A stretch of 64,000 nucleotides of DNA from Siphonodentalium dalli (taxonomy: Eukaryota > Mollusca > Scaphopoda > Gadilida > Siphonodentaliidae), in the NCBI GenBank assembly GCA_032622095.1, contig CP136064.1, positions 247,911,827 to 247,975,826 on the forward strand, given 5' to 3'. The notes under the pieces were generated by a model, which worked only from the letters and a program-made list of their open reading frames with translations, searched no databases and had not been told where the DNA came from. A program made the position numbers and the translations under genes. Positions 48,053 to 59,531 of this stretch are shown here, piece by piece (position 1 is the first letter of the stretch; each line of letters starts with the position of its first letter).

Positions 48053-48281
48053 CAGAGGTAAGATAGTATTCGGTGTTTAGGCATAAAGCAGCAACAAGAA
48101 CGCTATGATATACGTGCTACAAATTGTATATTGGTATTCCAAAAAAAATGTGTGAGAAATATGTATGCGACATAAAATTTAATAAATAAAGAGATTTTCG
48201 ATTAAATTATTTATTTATTAAACTATTCAAGAATGATTGCGTTGCTGTATAGTATGCACAACAAATGGAAAGAATAGATTA

Positions 48282-48410
48282 CTAAGTGATGGTGATGATG
48301 AATGATGGTGAGTACATATGATGATGATGGTGTGGATAATGATGATGATCGAGATGATGACAGTGGTAGTAGTAGTGGTGGTCATTGACGAGGATGGTGG
48401 TGGTAGAAAA
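48282..48410 (+). repeat. Imperfect GAT/GGT microsatellite
   Basis: Runs of GATGATGAT, GGTGGTGG and GTAGTAGTAG. The overlapping minus-strand frame (48227-48550) with Thr and Ile runs is an artefact. Confidence 0.88.
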
Positions 48411-48587
48411 TCATAATGCTGCTGATTGTGAACATGGATGATTTTTGCACGAGTCACTACAAGCATTTGTACCCAGTCAGATTGATCTAATAGGCTGCAT
48501 GTCAACCAGAGAGTCTGTACATACATGTACATGCATATTCCATGTTTCACTCTATCTATCTCTTGTATACTATCTCCATTTTATATT

Positions 48588-48762
48588 TCTCAATTTAAAT
48601 TGGTATAGCATTTTGCAGCACTGTGTAGATTTTGTATAGCATTCCCTACCAATACATGTATGTATTTTCATTGTAAATTGGTTAGCAGAAATTGGAAATT
48701 GCATCGTAAATTGTGATGCAATGGGAATCCAGTTAAATCGAGCCCTGCTCAATATCCATTTA
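48588..48762. repeat. Dispersed repeat Q, copy 2
   Basis: Collinear match to 31545-31715, including GAATCCAGTTAAATCGAGCC against GAATCCAGTTGAATAGAGCC. Confidence 0.65.
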
Positions 48763-50007
48763 AATGTATGTACATTGGATCAGAGAATATAAAAGCATAT
48801 CACAGAACTCCCTATTAACTGGTGTATTTAACTCAAAATTTCATTGCCCATACTAATCCAGCTGTATCTATATATATAAGCTTGATCTGAGTTGAGGGAC
48901 ATCACAATGTGCCATTCCGATCAATACATGGCCATTACAATAACAAATGTGAATTTGTTCACGCTCGCTGAAGCATACTCATTTGAAGCAATGAAGACTC
49001 ATACTGAGTCCATGGCTCAATAAATCTGATATATATAAAAGCCTTACAATTATAATTGGGAAGAGAGATTTTCTGACTTGCAACAGCAGCAAACAAATTT
49101 TGCTACTTTACATTTCTTTGAGAGCTTCAGCAATACCAAGCACAAGTATATGATGGCTTCAATCACAAACTGAATAGTAGATCAACAGTTAACATTTGAT
49201 GATTACTGCTATATGTAAGTGGGTCACTCTCAACATTCTTAAATTAAGTAGACTATTAGAGGTACTAGTATTGAGATTTGATTTGGAAGTTTTGTATTAG
49301 GACCCAGGTTGGGCAAAACCCCTAATAATTTTGTATGTCCCAGTACATGTACATCTATATGTATTCAGGGAGATAAGGCATTGGAAACAGGGCATCCAAT
49401 GATCCAAACCCATTGCTTAACATAAGACATTGGATGAAACTTAAATGATACCCATCATCAATCATTGTTGTGTGTAGATGTATAGTACAAGGACCTGACA
49501 TAAAGTTCCTAACTTATTGTTTTTTTATGTTTTCCAAAGAATTATTCAATGTTTACATTATTTACTGATCTTGTCAGCTGATATGCTTTTAATTTAAAGT
49601 TCCGGTTTCCATGTCAAGGCGAATGTCATTTGCTGTATATCATGTGACATCTAACTCATTCCATTCCACACATATGAGTCCAAGGAATGGTGTGTTTTTC
49701 AATAATATGCATGTAATAATATAAATTTATATGTCATTTATAAATTGTTATTATTTGTCATAGGCCAATGTGCAACATCTACATGTATACTAGTAGTACC
49801 GGTACCATACATGCATGATAATAAATTACATAAATAATGCATATTGATAGAATTTCATAAACTGATGCCATCATTTACATCATATTAGGATTATTCAAAG
49901 GGACTTGGAGATTGAGTGCATCATTTCACACATGATTGGCTTAATTAGAAGTAAGTTAGAGTTAGACAAACATGTCATGTGCACAGACAGGCTTGTGCCT
50001 AATAAGG
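48763..50007. other. No feature recognised
   Basis: 1.2 kb of AT-rich DNA without identifiable repeats, within 2 kb of the KLF exon. Confidence 0.45.
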
Positions 50008-50373
50008 GCTTTTATTAAGGTGCCTGTCATTTGCAGAATGAGGTCCACAGAGGGTGAATTTAGTGATGCCATCCTGCATACAGGCTAGCATCACTAAATT
50101 CACACTCTGTGGACCTCATTCTGCTTAGGTCTCATATTATCTGGAACGTTTCTTTATTATAAAATTTCTATAGAAACTTCTTCACATAGATTTTATTTCT
50201 TAATTTAAAGTTTAGTTTCTCTATATCCCCAAATTAGCACATTAGTCCATGCAGAATGAGGTCCCAGAGGGAGAATTTGGAGATGCTAGCCCACCATACG
50301 GGATGGCGTCACCGTCTGGGGACCTCATTCTGCAAATGACAGGTAGTCTACACTAAATAGTAAACTCAGGCTT
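50008..50373. mobile_element. C element, second subfamily, about 200 bp from the KLF exon
   Basis: GTGCCTGTCATTTGCAGAAT, two hairpins, end TAAACTCAGGCTT. Confidence 0.8.
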
Positions 50374-50576
50374 CATCAATATTTCCTTCATAATGATAAT
50401 CATATTATAAACTTAATTTAAAGTTAATTTATTTTTTTAATGTAATAAAAACAATCTGGGTTGTTGTTTAATATGTATATATGCCGGCAAAAACATAACA
50501 CATGGCGATATTCATCATTCAGCATTTGTTTATACTGTTGACACGGATATAAAACTTTGACAGATGAATCACATAC

Positions 50577-50678
50577 CTGTTGCCATCGGTCTTCGAGCGA
50601 TGGCTGGGCCGAGAAATAGCCAGTATCGTGTACAACTTGAAGTTCACGGAAAATATTCCCACTCGGTAGAACATCCAT
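50577..50678 (-). CDS. KLF6/7-like: Exon 1 coding part of a KLF6/KLF7-like zinc-finger transcription factor
   Basis: The minus strand encodes 34 residues from ATG at 50678: MDVLPSG, then [20 protein letters not shown], then LEDRWQQ. This matches the N-terminal signature of vertebrate KLF6 and KLF7 (MDVL..., ELQxVHxTGYFSAxPSLE, WQQ), part of the acidic activation region. These proteins are nuclear C2H2 regulators that bind GC/CACCC boxes through three C-terminal zinc fingers. The ATG lies in a good context (GGCAAGATGG). The frame stays open upstream but has no further ATG, so that part is probably leader. After WQQ the sequence is CAG|GTATGT, a consensus donor in phase 0, where I recall vertebrate KLF6/7 exon 1 also ending. 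The serine-rich and zinc-finger exons were not recognised in the window and should lie further left, probably beyond base 1. Family assignment is confident; choosing between KLF6 and KLF7 is not meaningful for an invertebrate homologue. Confidence 0.87.
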
Positions 50679-50960
50679 CTTGCCCTCACTAAAAAGATGA
50701 AGACTGCGGGATGATAACCCGTCAAAAAGAAGCGTACATGGCTGCTCAACCGGAGCGAGATGATTTACGATATAGCTCAGCCATGCATGAATCACTCACA
50801 TTCACTATTCTGTCCAGCGAATACACCGGCATGTCATTTTTCTGTGTATTCTAAGGTCACGGACGCACCGACCAACCAACTGTGGTGTTACAAAATATCA
50901 AGCACGTAAGGAATTTCTCTCAGCCAATCAAATCGCTCGGTGTGTTTTATGGAATGCTAT
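50679..50960 (-). promoter_or_regulatory. Probable 5' leader and proximal promoter of the KLF6/7-like gene
   Basis: This is the repeat-free stretch upstream of the KLF start codon. It contains an inverted CCAAT box (CCAAT on the plus strand near 50932) and CpGs unusual for this window. No well-placed TATA box for the minus strand was seen. The transcription start cannot be fixed from sequence. Confidence 0.45.
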
Positions 50961-51039
50961 TGACTGTCAATCTCAATGTTGTTTTTATTTTCCATATTCA
51001 GCCGATAATTATGTAAACCGTGAGTCTATTTATGAGCCG

Positions 51040-51104
51040 TATAAAAGGAGCGGTACTTTTTGAAGTGAATCATTCGAGTCGTGATCAACGATGAATTGAG
51101 ATCG
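51040..51104 (+). promoter_or_regulatory. TATA/Inr/DPE core promoter candidate, divergent from the KLF exon
   Basis: TATAAAAG begins at 51040. An initiator match TCATTC has its A at 51072, 32 bp from the TATA start. AGATC at 51099-51103 sits at +28 to +32 and fits the downstream promoter element RGWYV. These are the textbook metazoan spacings. No plus-strand gene is visible beyond it, so the product may be a non-coding or upstream antisense RNA. Confidence 0.45.
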
Positions 51105-51317
51105 GATCAAAATGGAAGCATTCATGACTAAATGTTCAAATTGATAATGATTTATCATCATAATGTTATGGTTTAATAGCAGGTCTTCACTATCATATGA
51201 TTATGAATACTATTAGTAATAGTTGGTAGTAGTTTAACAAAAGACAATTATCCATAATAAACATTTGAAATGTCATAAAGGACTATAAATATATATATCA
51301 AAATCACGACTTTATAT

Positions 51318-51858
51318 TAAAGGGGGACTGTACACTAAATCTGGCAATTTTTTTGGGACCAATAATCCATCTTATATTATACTCAACACATATCATATGC
51401 AAAAATGAATGAATTTGAACCATGGGTGAGTTCAAAATACACTCATTTACGGTATGAACAATACAAACAACATGGTATGGGAGGCCAAATTCACATTTAA
51501 TAATTAATTGTGCTTAGTCGTAATTTTTTGCACTTAACTTAAGCGCAATCAATTGCGCTTTGCGCTTATATTAAGTTATAAGCACAATCAATTGCACTTA
51601 GGCTTAACCACAATTCATTATTAAATGTGAATTTGGCCTCCCATAACATGGTAATTATAACGAAAATTAATTTATAACTCCAACCATAAATTCATTTTCA
51701 TTATAACTACCATACATGTGTTTTGCATCATTCATAGACACATGATTGTATTTTGCACTCATCCATGGCTCAAATTCATTTGTTGCATATGTTGAGTATA
51801 ATAGGAGATGGTACCATTAAATGGCCGGATTTAGTGTACAGTACCGGTACCCCTTTAA
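51318..51858. mobile_element. E element split by a 168-bp palindrome
   Basis: TTAAAGGGGGACTGTACACT at the left and AGTACCGGTACCCCTTTAA at the right. Interrupted at 51477-51644. Confidence 0.86.
51477..51644. mobile_element. Nested palindromic element with exact 8-bp target duplication
   Basis: Ends ATGGGAGGCCAAATTCACAT and ATGTGAATTTGGCCTCCCAT are exact inverted copies. AACATGGT flanks both sides (51469-51476 and 51645-51652), and the E family shows the uninterrupted site. An 8-bp duplication fits hAT-type integration. The interior is itself palindromic (AGCGCAATCAATTGCGCTT). Confidence 0.9.
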
Positions 51859-52225
51859 AGCGCCAAATTTGATATTTGTTTATTATGATATTTGTTTTTG
51901 ATATTGCCTTTGGTTTAGTATTTCCACAATAGTCCTCAGATTAATTATAATACATGTTAAACATCTATATCAAGATTGTATGGAAGTTCAAAATTTACAA
52001 AGGATCACTTGAAAGGAGAAAAGGTACTCAATCCGATCAGACGGTCCCCATATCATCAAATACAACATTTCTTTAAAATACGCTTTAGTTATCAGAATCA
52101 ATTTATTGCAACAATATAATGCTAACCACTGTCAACTGTGGTATAAAATTTCCCAAAACTTGATATTTATCAACATTTTGCTCAACAAAATATGGCCTTA
52201 GAATCACTAAAGTATCACGAAATTT

Positions 52226-52315
52226 AGTTGTATTACCACTTGATTTTAGAGTTATCTATCTTCATCCGCAATTTGTGCATGGCCGTCCGTTTGACCACGT
52301 GTTTCTGGGCCACAT
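52226..52315. repeat. Copy of F-element interior
   Basis: ATTACCACTTGATTTTAGAG and GGCCGTCCGTTTGACC match 4389-4472. Confidence 0.5.
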
Positions 52316-52400
52316 ATTATTTCACATCTCGATAAATAACAAACTTAAAAAATCAATATCTGATCACTCTGAGCTTTGGGGGGGGGGTGGGTTCCTCGAC

Positions 52401-53095
52401 TAGAATCAAATATTTTTTACCCCCAAAGCCAAAGAAACAAGAGGTACGCTGTCGCGTGGCATTTGCCCCCGACCGTAGCGATTCGGATTAAGCATGGACG
52501 AAACTGCGGATATCCGAGGAGGTCTACTAGTATATGACCATTCCAAAAGAAGTTCGTACTAGAAATTCCGGAAACCCAAAAACAAGCGATCCAGAAACCC
52601 AAAAACAAGCAAAAATTCAAATTTTTCTAAGTTGAAAAAAGGGCCATAACTCTGGCAAAAATCATCAAATCATACCCAATTTCGCACTTGACATGTATTT
52701 TCATATAACTGATCAACAAAAATACGGGATTTGCAATCGTACCACCAAAGCTCACGCTATCATCTGGAAACCCAAAAAAACAAGAGAAAAATTGAATTTT
52801 CCAAGTCAAAAAAGGGCCATAACTCTGGTGAAAATGGGTGGACGAAAACCGCGCTATGCATGTAGCTGTTCCCCCATGCTGCTCTATCACCATACCAAAT
52901 ATCAGCTAAATCTGCCCAGCGGTTGCTGAACAATAATGCAAAATGTTTGTACGGACGGACAAAATTGAATTTTCTAAGTAAAAAAAGGACGTTCGGACGG
53001 ACAGAGACGTTGACTATATACTCGCCGACTTCAAGTCGGGGGGCATAATAATAATTTAGGAGCGTCTGATCGGATTGAGTACCTTTAATAATTGT
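52401..53095. repeat. S-type repeat block (GGGCCATAACTC / GGACGGACGGAC)
   Basis: Repeats of AAAAAAGGGCCATAACTCTGG, later GTACGGACGGACAAAATTG, ending TTCAAGTCGGGGGGCATAAT. The ending is a short palindrome (CCGACTTCAAGTCGG). I associate this pattern with mollusc genomes; the class is uncertain. Confidence 0.6.
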
Positions 53096-53635
53096 ATACA
53101 ATTATAATTGTATAATTTGTATACCTTATGGATCGTTATTACAAAATAGTCGCACTAGGAATGACCCCTTTTATTTTGCGAACTTTATGTTTAGATGTTC
53201 CTGTTTATGACAATGACCAAAAGAACATTTATTTAAAGTGTTGAAAATGTCTCCCCATGTACTTATTATGTTCCTTCCTCAGAACAAATTTTACTCTTTA
53301 GACATGCTAAGTGTCTTGCCTCATTACAACTGAGAAGAATAACCACAAGGCCTTACGGAACAGAATACAAAATATTATAATCTAAAATGACTTGACTGAG
53401 ATTAGGGTGTTGATATTTGGAAGGTTAGCGCTGAGGGGACCCGGGCCTATTGTTAAAAAAAAATAAATATTTTTTGCCAACCTGCACCCTACAGACCCTA
53501 ATTTTTTTCAGCCTGTTTGTAGAAACAGGTCTTCTTTTTTTTGGCCTAAGCGCAATTAAAATACTTAAAATACTTAAGCACAGTTATCAAGAATTAGGTA
53601 CAATTAAAGATTGCTGACCAAAATGTCCCCACCCC
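53096..53635. other. No feature recognised
   Basis: A and T tracts near 53455 and 53534. Confidence 0.45.
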
Positions 53636-54020
53636 TATATGCCGAAAAAGGGCAATAACTCCCCCAAAATGAGTCCGACGAACTCAAAATTGCAGTTGCG
53701 CAGGTTCCCATGCTGGAGGGCATCTGTTCCAAGTTTTAACAAAATTTACTGGAAAATGACGGAATACAGACTCGGACAAAAGATGAGTCCCAGGATGTAT
53801 GATTCTATGTCGAAAAAGGGCAATAACTACGCCAAAATAAACTTTTCGGGGGACAATGAGTACATCCCAACTCAAAATCGCAGGTGCGCAGGTTTCCATT
53901 GTGGTTGATATATGTGCCAAGTTTTAGAAAATGACAGAATACCGGCTCGGACAAAGTTCCGGATGGAAGGACGAGGGTCATTACTATAGTCCTCCGATGG
54001 AATGTCAGGGGACAGTAATT
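53636..54020. repeat. S-type repeat block
   Basis: AAAAAGGGCAATAACTCC twice, each followed by ACTCAAAATTGCAG-like sequence and GTTCCAAGTTTTA. Confidence 0.55.
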
Positions 54021-54307
54021 AAAAAATAAAATTTCAAGCCTACTAGCTGACCCTAATTTTTTCTGACATGTAACCTGAACCAGACATTTATATTTATTTG
54101 GCCTAATCACAAGGTAATTGATTACTCTTGAAAGATGCAATCAGCAAAACAAATCGATTACATAAAAAAAAATAACAAACCAGTAATTGTCATTGTAGAA
54201 TTCACAAGTAATCTACAAATTTAAATCATTTTGTTGTGATGCTATCACCCAATGCAAGCCTGGAGACTTGATATTTATCTATTTACCACAACTAAATATA
54301 CAACAGT

Positions 54308-54860
54308 GCTAGATCTAGATCATGCCATGAATCTCTACTATGGTTAACGTCTGTAGAGATCATATTCCACTAGTACAATACTTTGCAATTTTTTTGAGGT
54401 TTTGTCAGGGAACCTTATAAAGTCGAAAAATTAATGCGGGGAATATATTTTTAGTTATTATCTGTTCTTTAATAATGTACTTCACTGCAGATGAATGTCC
54501 CAACTCAAAATTGCATGCTTTTCTGTGATATATGTGAACCGATATCACAATAAACATTGAATTAATTATCGGTAATTACTGTGGAAAAATTCCATAATTG
54601 TTAGCAATGCAAAGCAAAATCGGTCACAAATTCATTTAAATAATCCAATTTCGAATTGGGACCTTCACATACAGTGAAGTATATTATAAAAGGAACACAT
54701 AATAACTAAGAAATATATCCCCCCCCCCCCCCCCCATGTTATTTTTCGACTTTATAATGTTCCCTGTCAAAACTTCAAAAAGTTCCAAGGTTTTGTACTA
54801 GTAGAATATGATCTCTACGGGCGTTAACCAGAGTAGAGATTCTGACACAGATGATATATT
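54308..54860. mobile_element. L element, near full length
   Basis: GATCATGCCATGAATCTCTA at the left. The right arm (AGAATATGATCTCTACGGGC) is present but its last bases are lost. A poly-C run (54719-54735) lies in the right arm. Confidence 0.82.
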
Positions 54861-54880
54861 TCTTTGTCAATACCTGTTCC

Positions 54881-55142
54881 TTAACCCTTTCATGGGGGCC
54901 ATGATGGGAGCTGCGCTGGTGCAGCATAAAAGATCGTGTGCCAGTGCATTCTCCAGAGGGAGACTCTCATATATAAGAGAATGCACTGGCTTACATGGAA
55001 ATGATAAATGGTGTTAGGCCAATGTATTCTCTTATACACATGTATATGAGGCTTCCTATATGGGAGACTCGGATATATCGAGAATGCAATGGCACAGGGT
55101 TTTCGCAAAATTTCAGGAAGCTCTAGTCATGGAAAGAGTTAA
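54881..55142 (-). mobile_element. B3 element, hairpin 1 shortened
   Basis: TTAACCCTTTCATGGGGGCC to GTCATGGAAAGAGTTAA. Confidence 0.84.
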
Positions 55143-55164
55143 CTGAGAAATATATTGCCTACGA

Positions 55165-55287
55165 TATTGTTTCGATGTTATGAAGTTCCCCATCAGATCT
55201 TCAAAAGTTTCCCAGAATTTGAACTGGTGGAATATGATCTCTATGGAGGTACCTAGGGAGAGTAGAGATTCATGGCATGATCTAAAA
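55165..55287. mobile_element. L element, right arm only
   Basis: GGAATATGATCTCTATGGAG through AGAGATTCATGGCATGATCTA. Confidence 0.78.
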
Positions 55288-55539
55288 ATAGTGCCAGACC
55301 TAATTGCACTTAAATTGAATATTGGACATTGTTCAGGTAAATATATCACAGAGCAGTTTTCTGAGATGAGGAGTTTAAGCTCAGCATTGTACAGGTAGAT
55401 CAGGATTACTAATTGACTAGTTATGCAATCATTTTAGCATGTCATGACTTGTTACTGAATCAAGATAAATGGATAGAGAAAGATTTGGAAATGGAGAAAA
55501 TGCAGGAAAATAGTACATGTAGATACAATTTTGAGTATA

Positions 55540-57840
55540 GATTTATATTAAAAAAACCAGTTCGGTGATAAATAACACATGGCTGATCGAGATATCAACA
55601 TTTCTATATAAACAAAGAGAAACAACACTAGAATGAAGAATGCAAATAAAACCAATTACAACTTCTCTGGAAGTCCTCATTATTGTGAACATTCATACCA
55701 AATATCATTGAGATCTGATAACTAATGAATGAAATATTTGTACGGACGGACAAACAAGATCAACATTTCCAGATAAAGGAAGGAGAATAAACCTAGAATG
55801 GAAAATGGACACAACACAGGTTGACACTTTATTGAAAGCCATTGTGATAGTGAACGTACATGCCAAATTTCATTAATATCCAATAACCCATGGTTGAGAT
55901 ACTAGGCAGATGAGCAAAAATCAATATTCCATATAAACAAATATGAATAACTCGAGAATGGGGAATGCGCACAACACTAATTGACACTTCACTGAAAGCC
56001 CTTATGATGATGAACTTCCATTCCAAATTTCATCAAGATCCTATAACCCATGGCTGAGATACTCATTGAGATCGGACAACCTGTGGTTGAGATATCAGCT
56101 CAGACGATCGATTCGGATAGTATACCCACCATTTCCTTCGGTCAAAGGGGCATAATAAAAAGTGAAATAAATGGTCAGCCGACCACAGTGTCCCCCGACA
56201 ATGTTGCAAGTCGATGCCTCTTTGTTAAAGAAATAAAAAATTTTTTTTAAATGTTCTAAGTCGAAAGGGTTAATAATTCCGTCAATTTTTTTTTTTCTGT
56301 CATCTATATACAGGTTGCACATCTGCAATATGTGGGTAACAATACTCTGAAGTTTCAAATATCTATGATCAAAACTGTAGGAGGAGTTGATTACACCATA
56401 AAGGTACCCTCATACAGAAAATTATAAACAAGAGCTACGCTGGGCGTGCAATATACGCCCTCTCTTGGGTCGGCGGAAACTGGTAAAAAAGGGGCATAAC
56501 TCTGGTAAAAATTGGCGGAACTCAAATTTTAACTTGACCTGTGTTTTGGTGGGAGAAAGTAATATACCAAATTATCATTGAATCCGATAAGCTCTAGTCA
56601 CGTTATCATCCGGACAACAAATTTCAGGGATTTTCTAAGTCAAATAAGGGGCATAACTCCGGTGAAAATTGGCGGACGGAACCCAAATTCGAACTTGAGC
56701 TGTCTTTTCTCCTAATAAACCCACATACCAAATTTGATTGAAATCGGTTCACTCTAACTAAAGTTATCATCCGACAACAAATTTCAGGGATTTTCTAAGT
56801 CAAATTACATAAAAAAAGGGGCCATAACTCTCGCAAAAATTATCGGATTAAAACGAAATTCGGACTTGAGCTGTATTTCGATAAACACGGGTTTTGCGTA
56901 TAAACATTCCAAAATCGAGTTATCATCCGGAAACCAAAAAACATAAGAAAACTGAATTTTCTGAGTCGAAAAAGGGGCATAACTCTGCCAAAAATGGTCG
57001 GACAGAACCCAAGTTCGAACTTGACCTGTGTTTTGGTGGGAGAAAGTAATATACCAAATTTGGATTCATTCCGATAAACTATACTAAAGTTATCATCCGG
57101 ACAACAAATTTCAAGGATTTTCTAAGTCAAAAAACATTAAATAAGGGGCATAACTCCGGTGAAAATTGGCGGGCGGAACCCAAATTCGAACTTGAACTTA
57201 CTTTTCGGCTAATAAACCCACATACCAAATTTTACTAATTTTGGTTCACTCTAACTAAAGTTATCATCCGGACAACAGGTTAACGGACTGCACGACGGAC
57301 GCCCGCCCGGACAGACAAACCAATACTATAATACGGCCTTTTTTTCAAAAGGGCGTATAAAAATGTCGATATTTTCTAAGTCGAAAAGGGTTAATAACTC
57401 CGTCAAAAAATTATTTTTCCGTCATCTATATACATGTTGCACATCTTCAATATATGAGCAACAATATTCTGAAATTTCAAATCTCTAGGATGAAAACTGT
57501 TGGAGGAGTTGATTACACCATAAAGGTACTTAAAGTGTGACAGACGAACGGACGGACAGACAGAGCCTGTTTCTATAGTCCCCCTTTTCTTTCAGAACGT
57601 CGGGGGTCAAATATGGACATCTTGGGATCAATCTTTAGAAGCGCTTCTGATGGAGATCTTCCCTATCAAATTTCATTGAAATTTGATCATGTAGGAAGAA
57701 GGATAACTCTAGAATACAAGATTCAAATATAATTGGATAATTTTTTGATAAGCCATATTAAACTGAAATTTATGCCTGATGAACAGACAGGGTCCATCTA
57801 GCATACCCCCACTTTTCTTTGAAACTGTCGGTTTGGTTGG
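55540..57840. repeat. S-type repeat array, with units of about 190 bp
   Basis: From 56455 to 57300 at least four units of GGGGCATAACTC, CCAAATTCGAACTTGA, CATACCAAATTT, AGTTATCATCCGGACAACAA. A second direct repeat (56262-56410 and 57380-57530, GGAGGAGTTGATTACACCAT) brackets the array. Pieces end in GACGGACAGACAGA. Confidence 0.65.
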
Positions 57841-58065
57841 TAATACATGGTATAAATAGATCATTGATAACTGGTGGCAGTAATTTCTGTGGTAAGGCGA
57901 GAACAATACGTCTGATAACCCAACAGCCTAGATCAATTCAGATAACTATTACCACCAGGAACAACATCTGCGGAAATAGGCATCAATTCTTATTCCGGAT
58001 AGAGACAAAGTTATAATGATACATCACAATGCCGCAATGATTACGTTATTACGTGACAGGTTGTT

Positions 58066-58204
58066 TATCCCTTTCATGACGGGAGCTGCGTGGGTGTAGC
58101 ATTAAAGATCCTGTGCCATTGCATTCTCTTATATATGCATGTCTCCCATAGGGAGCCTCACATATATAAGGAATGCACTGGCTTACAAGGTCAAGGTAAA
58201 CATT
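58066..58204 (-). mobile_element. B3 element, left half only
   Basis: Starts near TATCCCTTTCATGACGGGAG, has hairpin 1 and the spacer start AAGGTCAAGGTAAACATT, then stops. Confidence 0.78.
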
Positions 58205-58412
58205 AGTGATGATGATTTTGAGATTACATCAGTGACAATGATTTCGAGATTACATTAGTGACGTATGTTCCTGGCCCTGGGTTAAAAATATAACAAATGT
58301 GCTTCAAAATGAATCATTCGAGCATATCTTATGGTGGCAGTACTTTAATGTCACCTGGAATGATATATCTACAAAATTCAATTTTCAATTAACATACATG
58401 ATACGATAAAAA

Positions 58413-58631
58413 TTAACCCTTTCATGACTGGAGCTGCACTGGAGCAGCATTAAAGATCCTGTACCATTGCATTCTCATATATATACGATTCTCCCATCAA
58501 GGCAAATATTGTTAGGCCAATGTATTCTCTTATATATGCGAGGCTCCCAATTGGAGACTCGCATATATAAGAGAATGCATTGACTCAGGGTTTTAGCAAA
58601 TTTCAGGAAGCTCCAGTCATGGAAGGGTTAA
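58413..58631 (-). mobile_element. B3 element, hairpin 1 truncated
   Basis: TTAACCCTTTCATGACTGGA to GTCATGGAAGGGTTAA; hairpin 2 intact. Confidence 0.84.
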
Positions 58632-59004
58632 CGTACTTGATGATACAACAATAACAATTTATGCGAGTCAAAACAGAACAAAATTAGGACTACATGATGT
58701 ATCTTTTGAAGACGCAAAAATGTATGATGGTTTTGTGCACTTTGTCGTTTACGGATCATACAATCTCCAAAAATCAAGAAAGTGGAAAAAAGAAATATTA
58801 TGGATGATTGTTTTTGTTACGGAGTCTAATGGAATGTGTCACAATTTAAAGAAACAGTTAATTTATGCAGTATCATTGAGAGGCTTTCAAAAGAAGTTAA
58901 ATTTAAAATGAAGATTTAAATCCAGTACAATCATGTCTACCTTATTGACCTAGATTGCACTCGATGCCCTGCTTTAAAGAGCAGATTTATATTAATAAAT
59001 ACTA
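58632..59004 (+). other. No gene supported
   Basis: A Lys-rich 63-codon frame (58720-58911) without recognised family. Confidence 0.35.
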
Positions 59005-59068
59005 CTTTAACCCATTGGATTCTTCCATTCAGTTCTCAAAGTTCACATTGCAATGGTCTATTCTTTGT
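59005..59068 (-). repeat. P element end fragment
   Basis: TTTAACCCATTGGATTCTTC then CATTCAGTT and TTGCAATGGTCTATT, matching 8626-8695. Confidence 0.6.
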
Positions 59069-59120
59069 TTATAAGGATGTTCTGATACTATAGGCAGACG
59101 ACTGATTAAAGGGACGGATG

Positions 59121-59245
59121 GCCTTCATGGTAGGTTATAATTTAGAAATAACTTTATCAAATTATGATAATTTCCTCAAGAATATACTAATAGTATAGCA
59201 TAATGATGAAATGAATGTGATATTATTCACAAAACAATTTTGTGT
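59121..59245. repeat. Dispersed repeat D, copy 3 (left part only)
   Basis: Matches 13689-13806, sharing GTAGGTTATAATTTAG, ATTTCCTCAAGA and ATGAATGTGATAT. It lacks the ORF-bearing part. Confidence 0.6.
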
Positions 59246-59531
59246 CTGAGAAAATACAGGTCAACTGTTGTTTAGTTTCTCGCAAAAAGTGCAGTCGATT
59301 GTTTATAAGATGAGTCACGATATTGCGCCATTTCCTTATTTAGATCCATGTGCTTTACGTCGGTTGTAAAACTCCTAATAGGGTGTGCTTACAACTCACA
59401 ATACGACTCATTGTAATATTCCTTATTTGGTATGTATTACCATATATATGTTAGGAGAAAATACTAACTGGAATGAAAAATATTCATCTCTTTGCGAGAA
59501 CAATTATATTATGTACACGTTTTCTGTCTGA

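Larger units (their letters stand above)
1..50576 (-). other. Inferred large first intron of the KLF6/7-like gene, filled with MITEs
   Basis: The KLF exon ends in a donor at 50576/50577 and transcription runs towards base 1. No ORF of 60 residues or more to the left resembles the KLF activation domain or C2H2 fingers. The simplest reading is that the interval is mostly intron 1. Another gene could lie inside it, and an exon 2 shorter than the ORF cutoff could have been missed. Confidence 0.5.

Noticed and set aside
48227-48550. 107-codon frame with Thr/Ile/His runs
   Set aside because: Produced by the GAT/GGT microsatellite.
50679-50795. N-terminal extension of the KLF protein to 50795
   Set aside because: The extension has no ATG (it starts at GTG), and the KLF family starts at MDVL, so it is treated as 5' leader.
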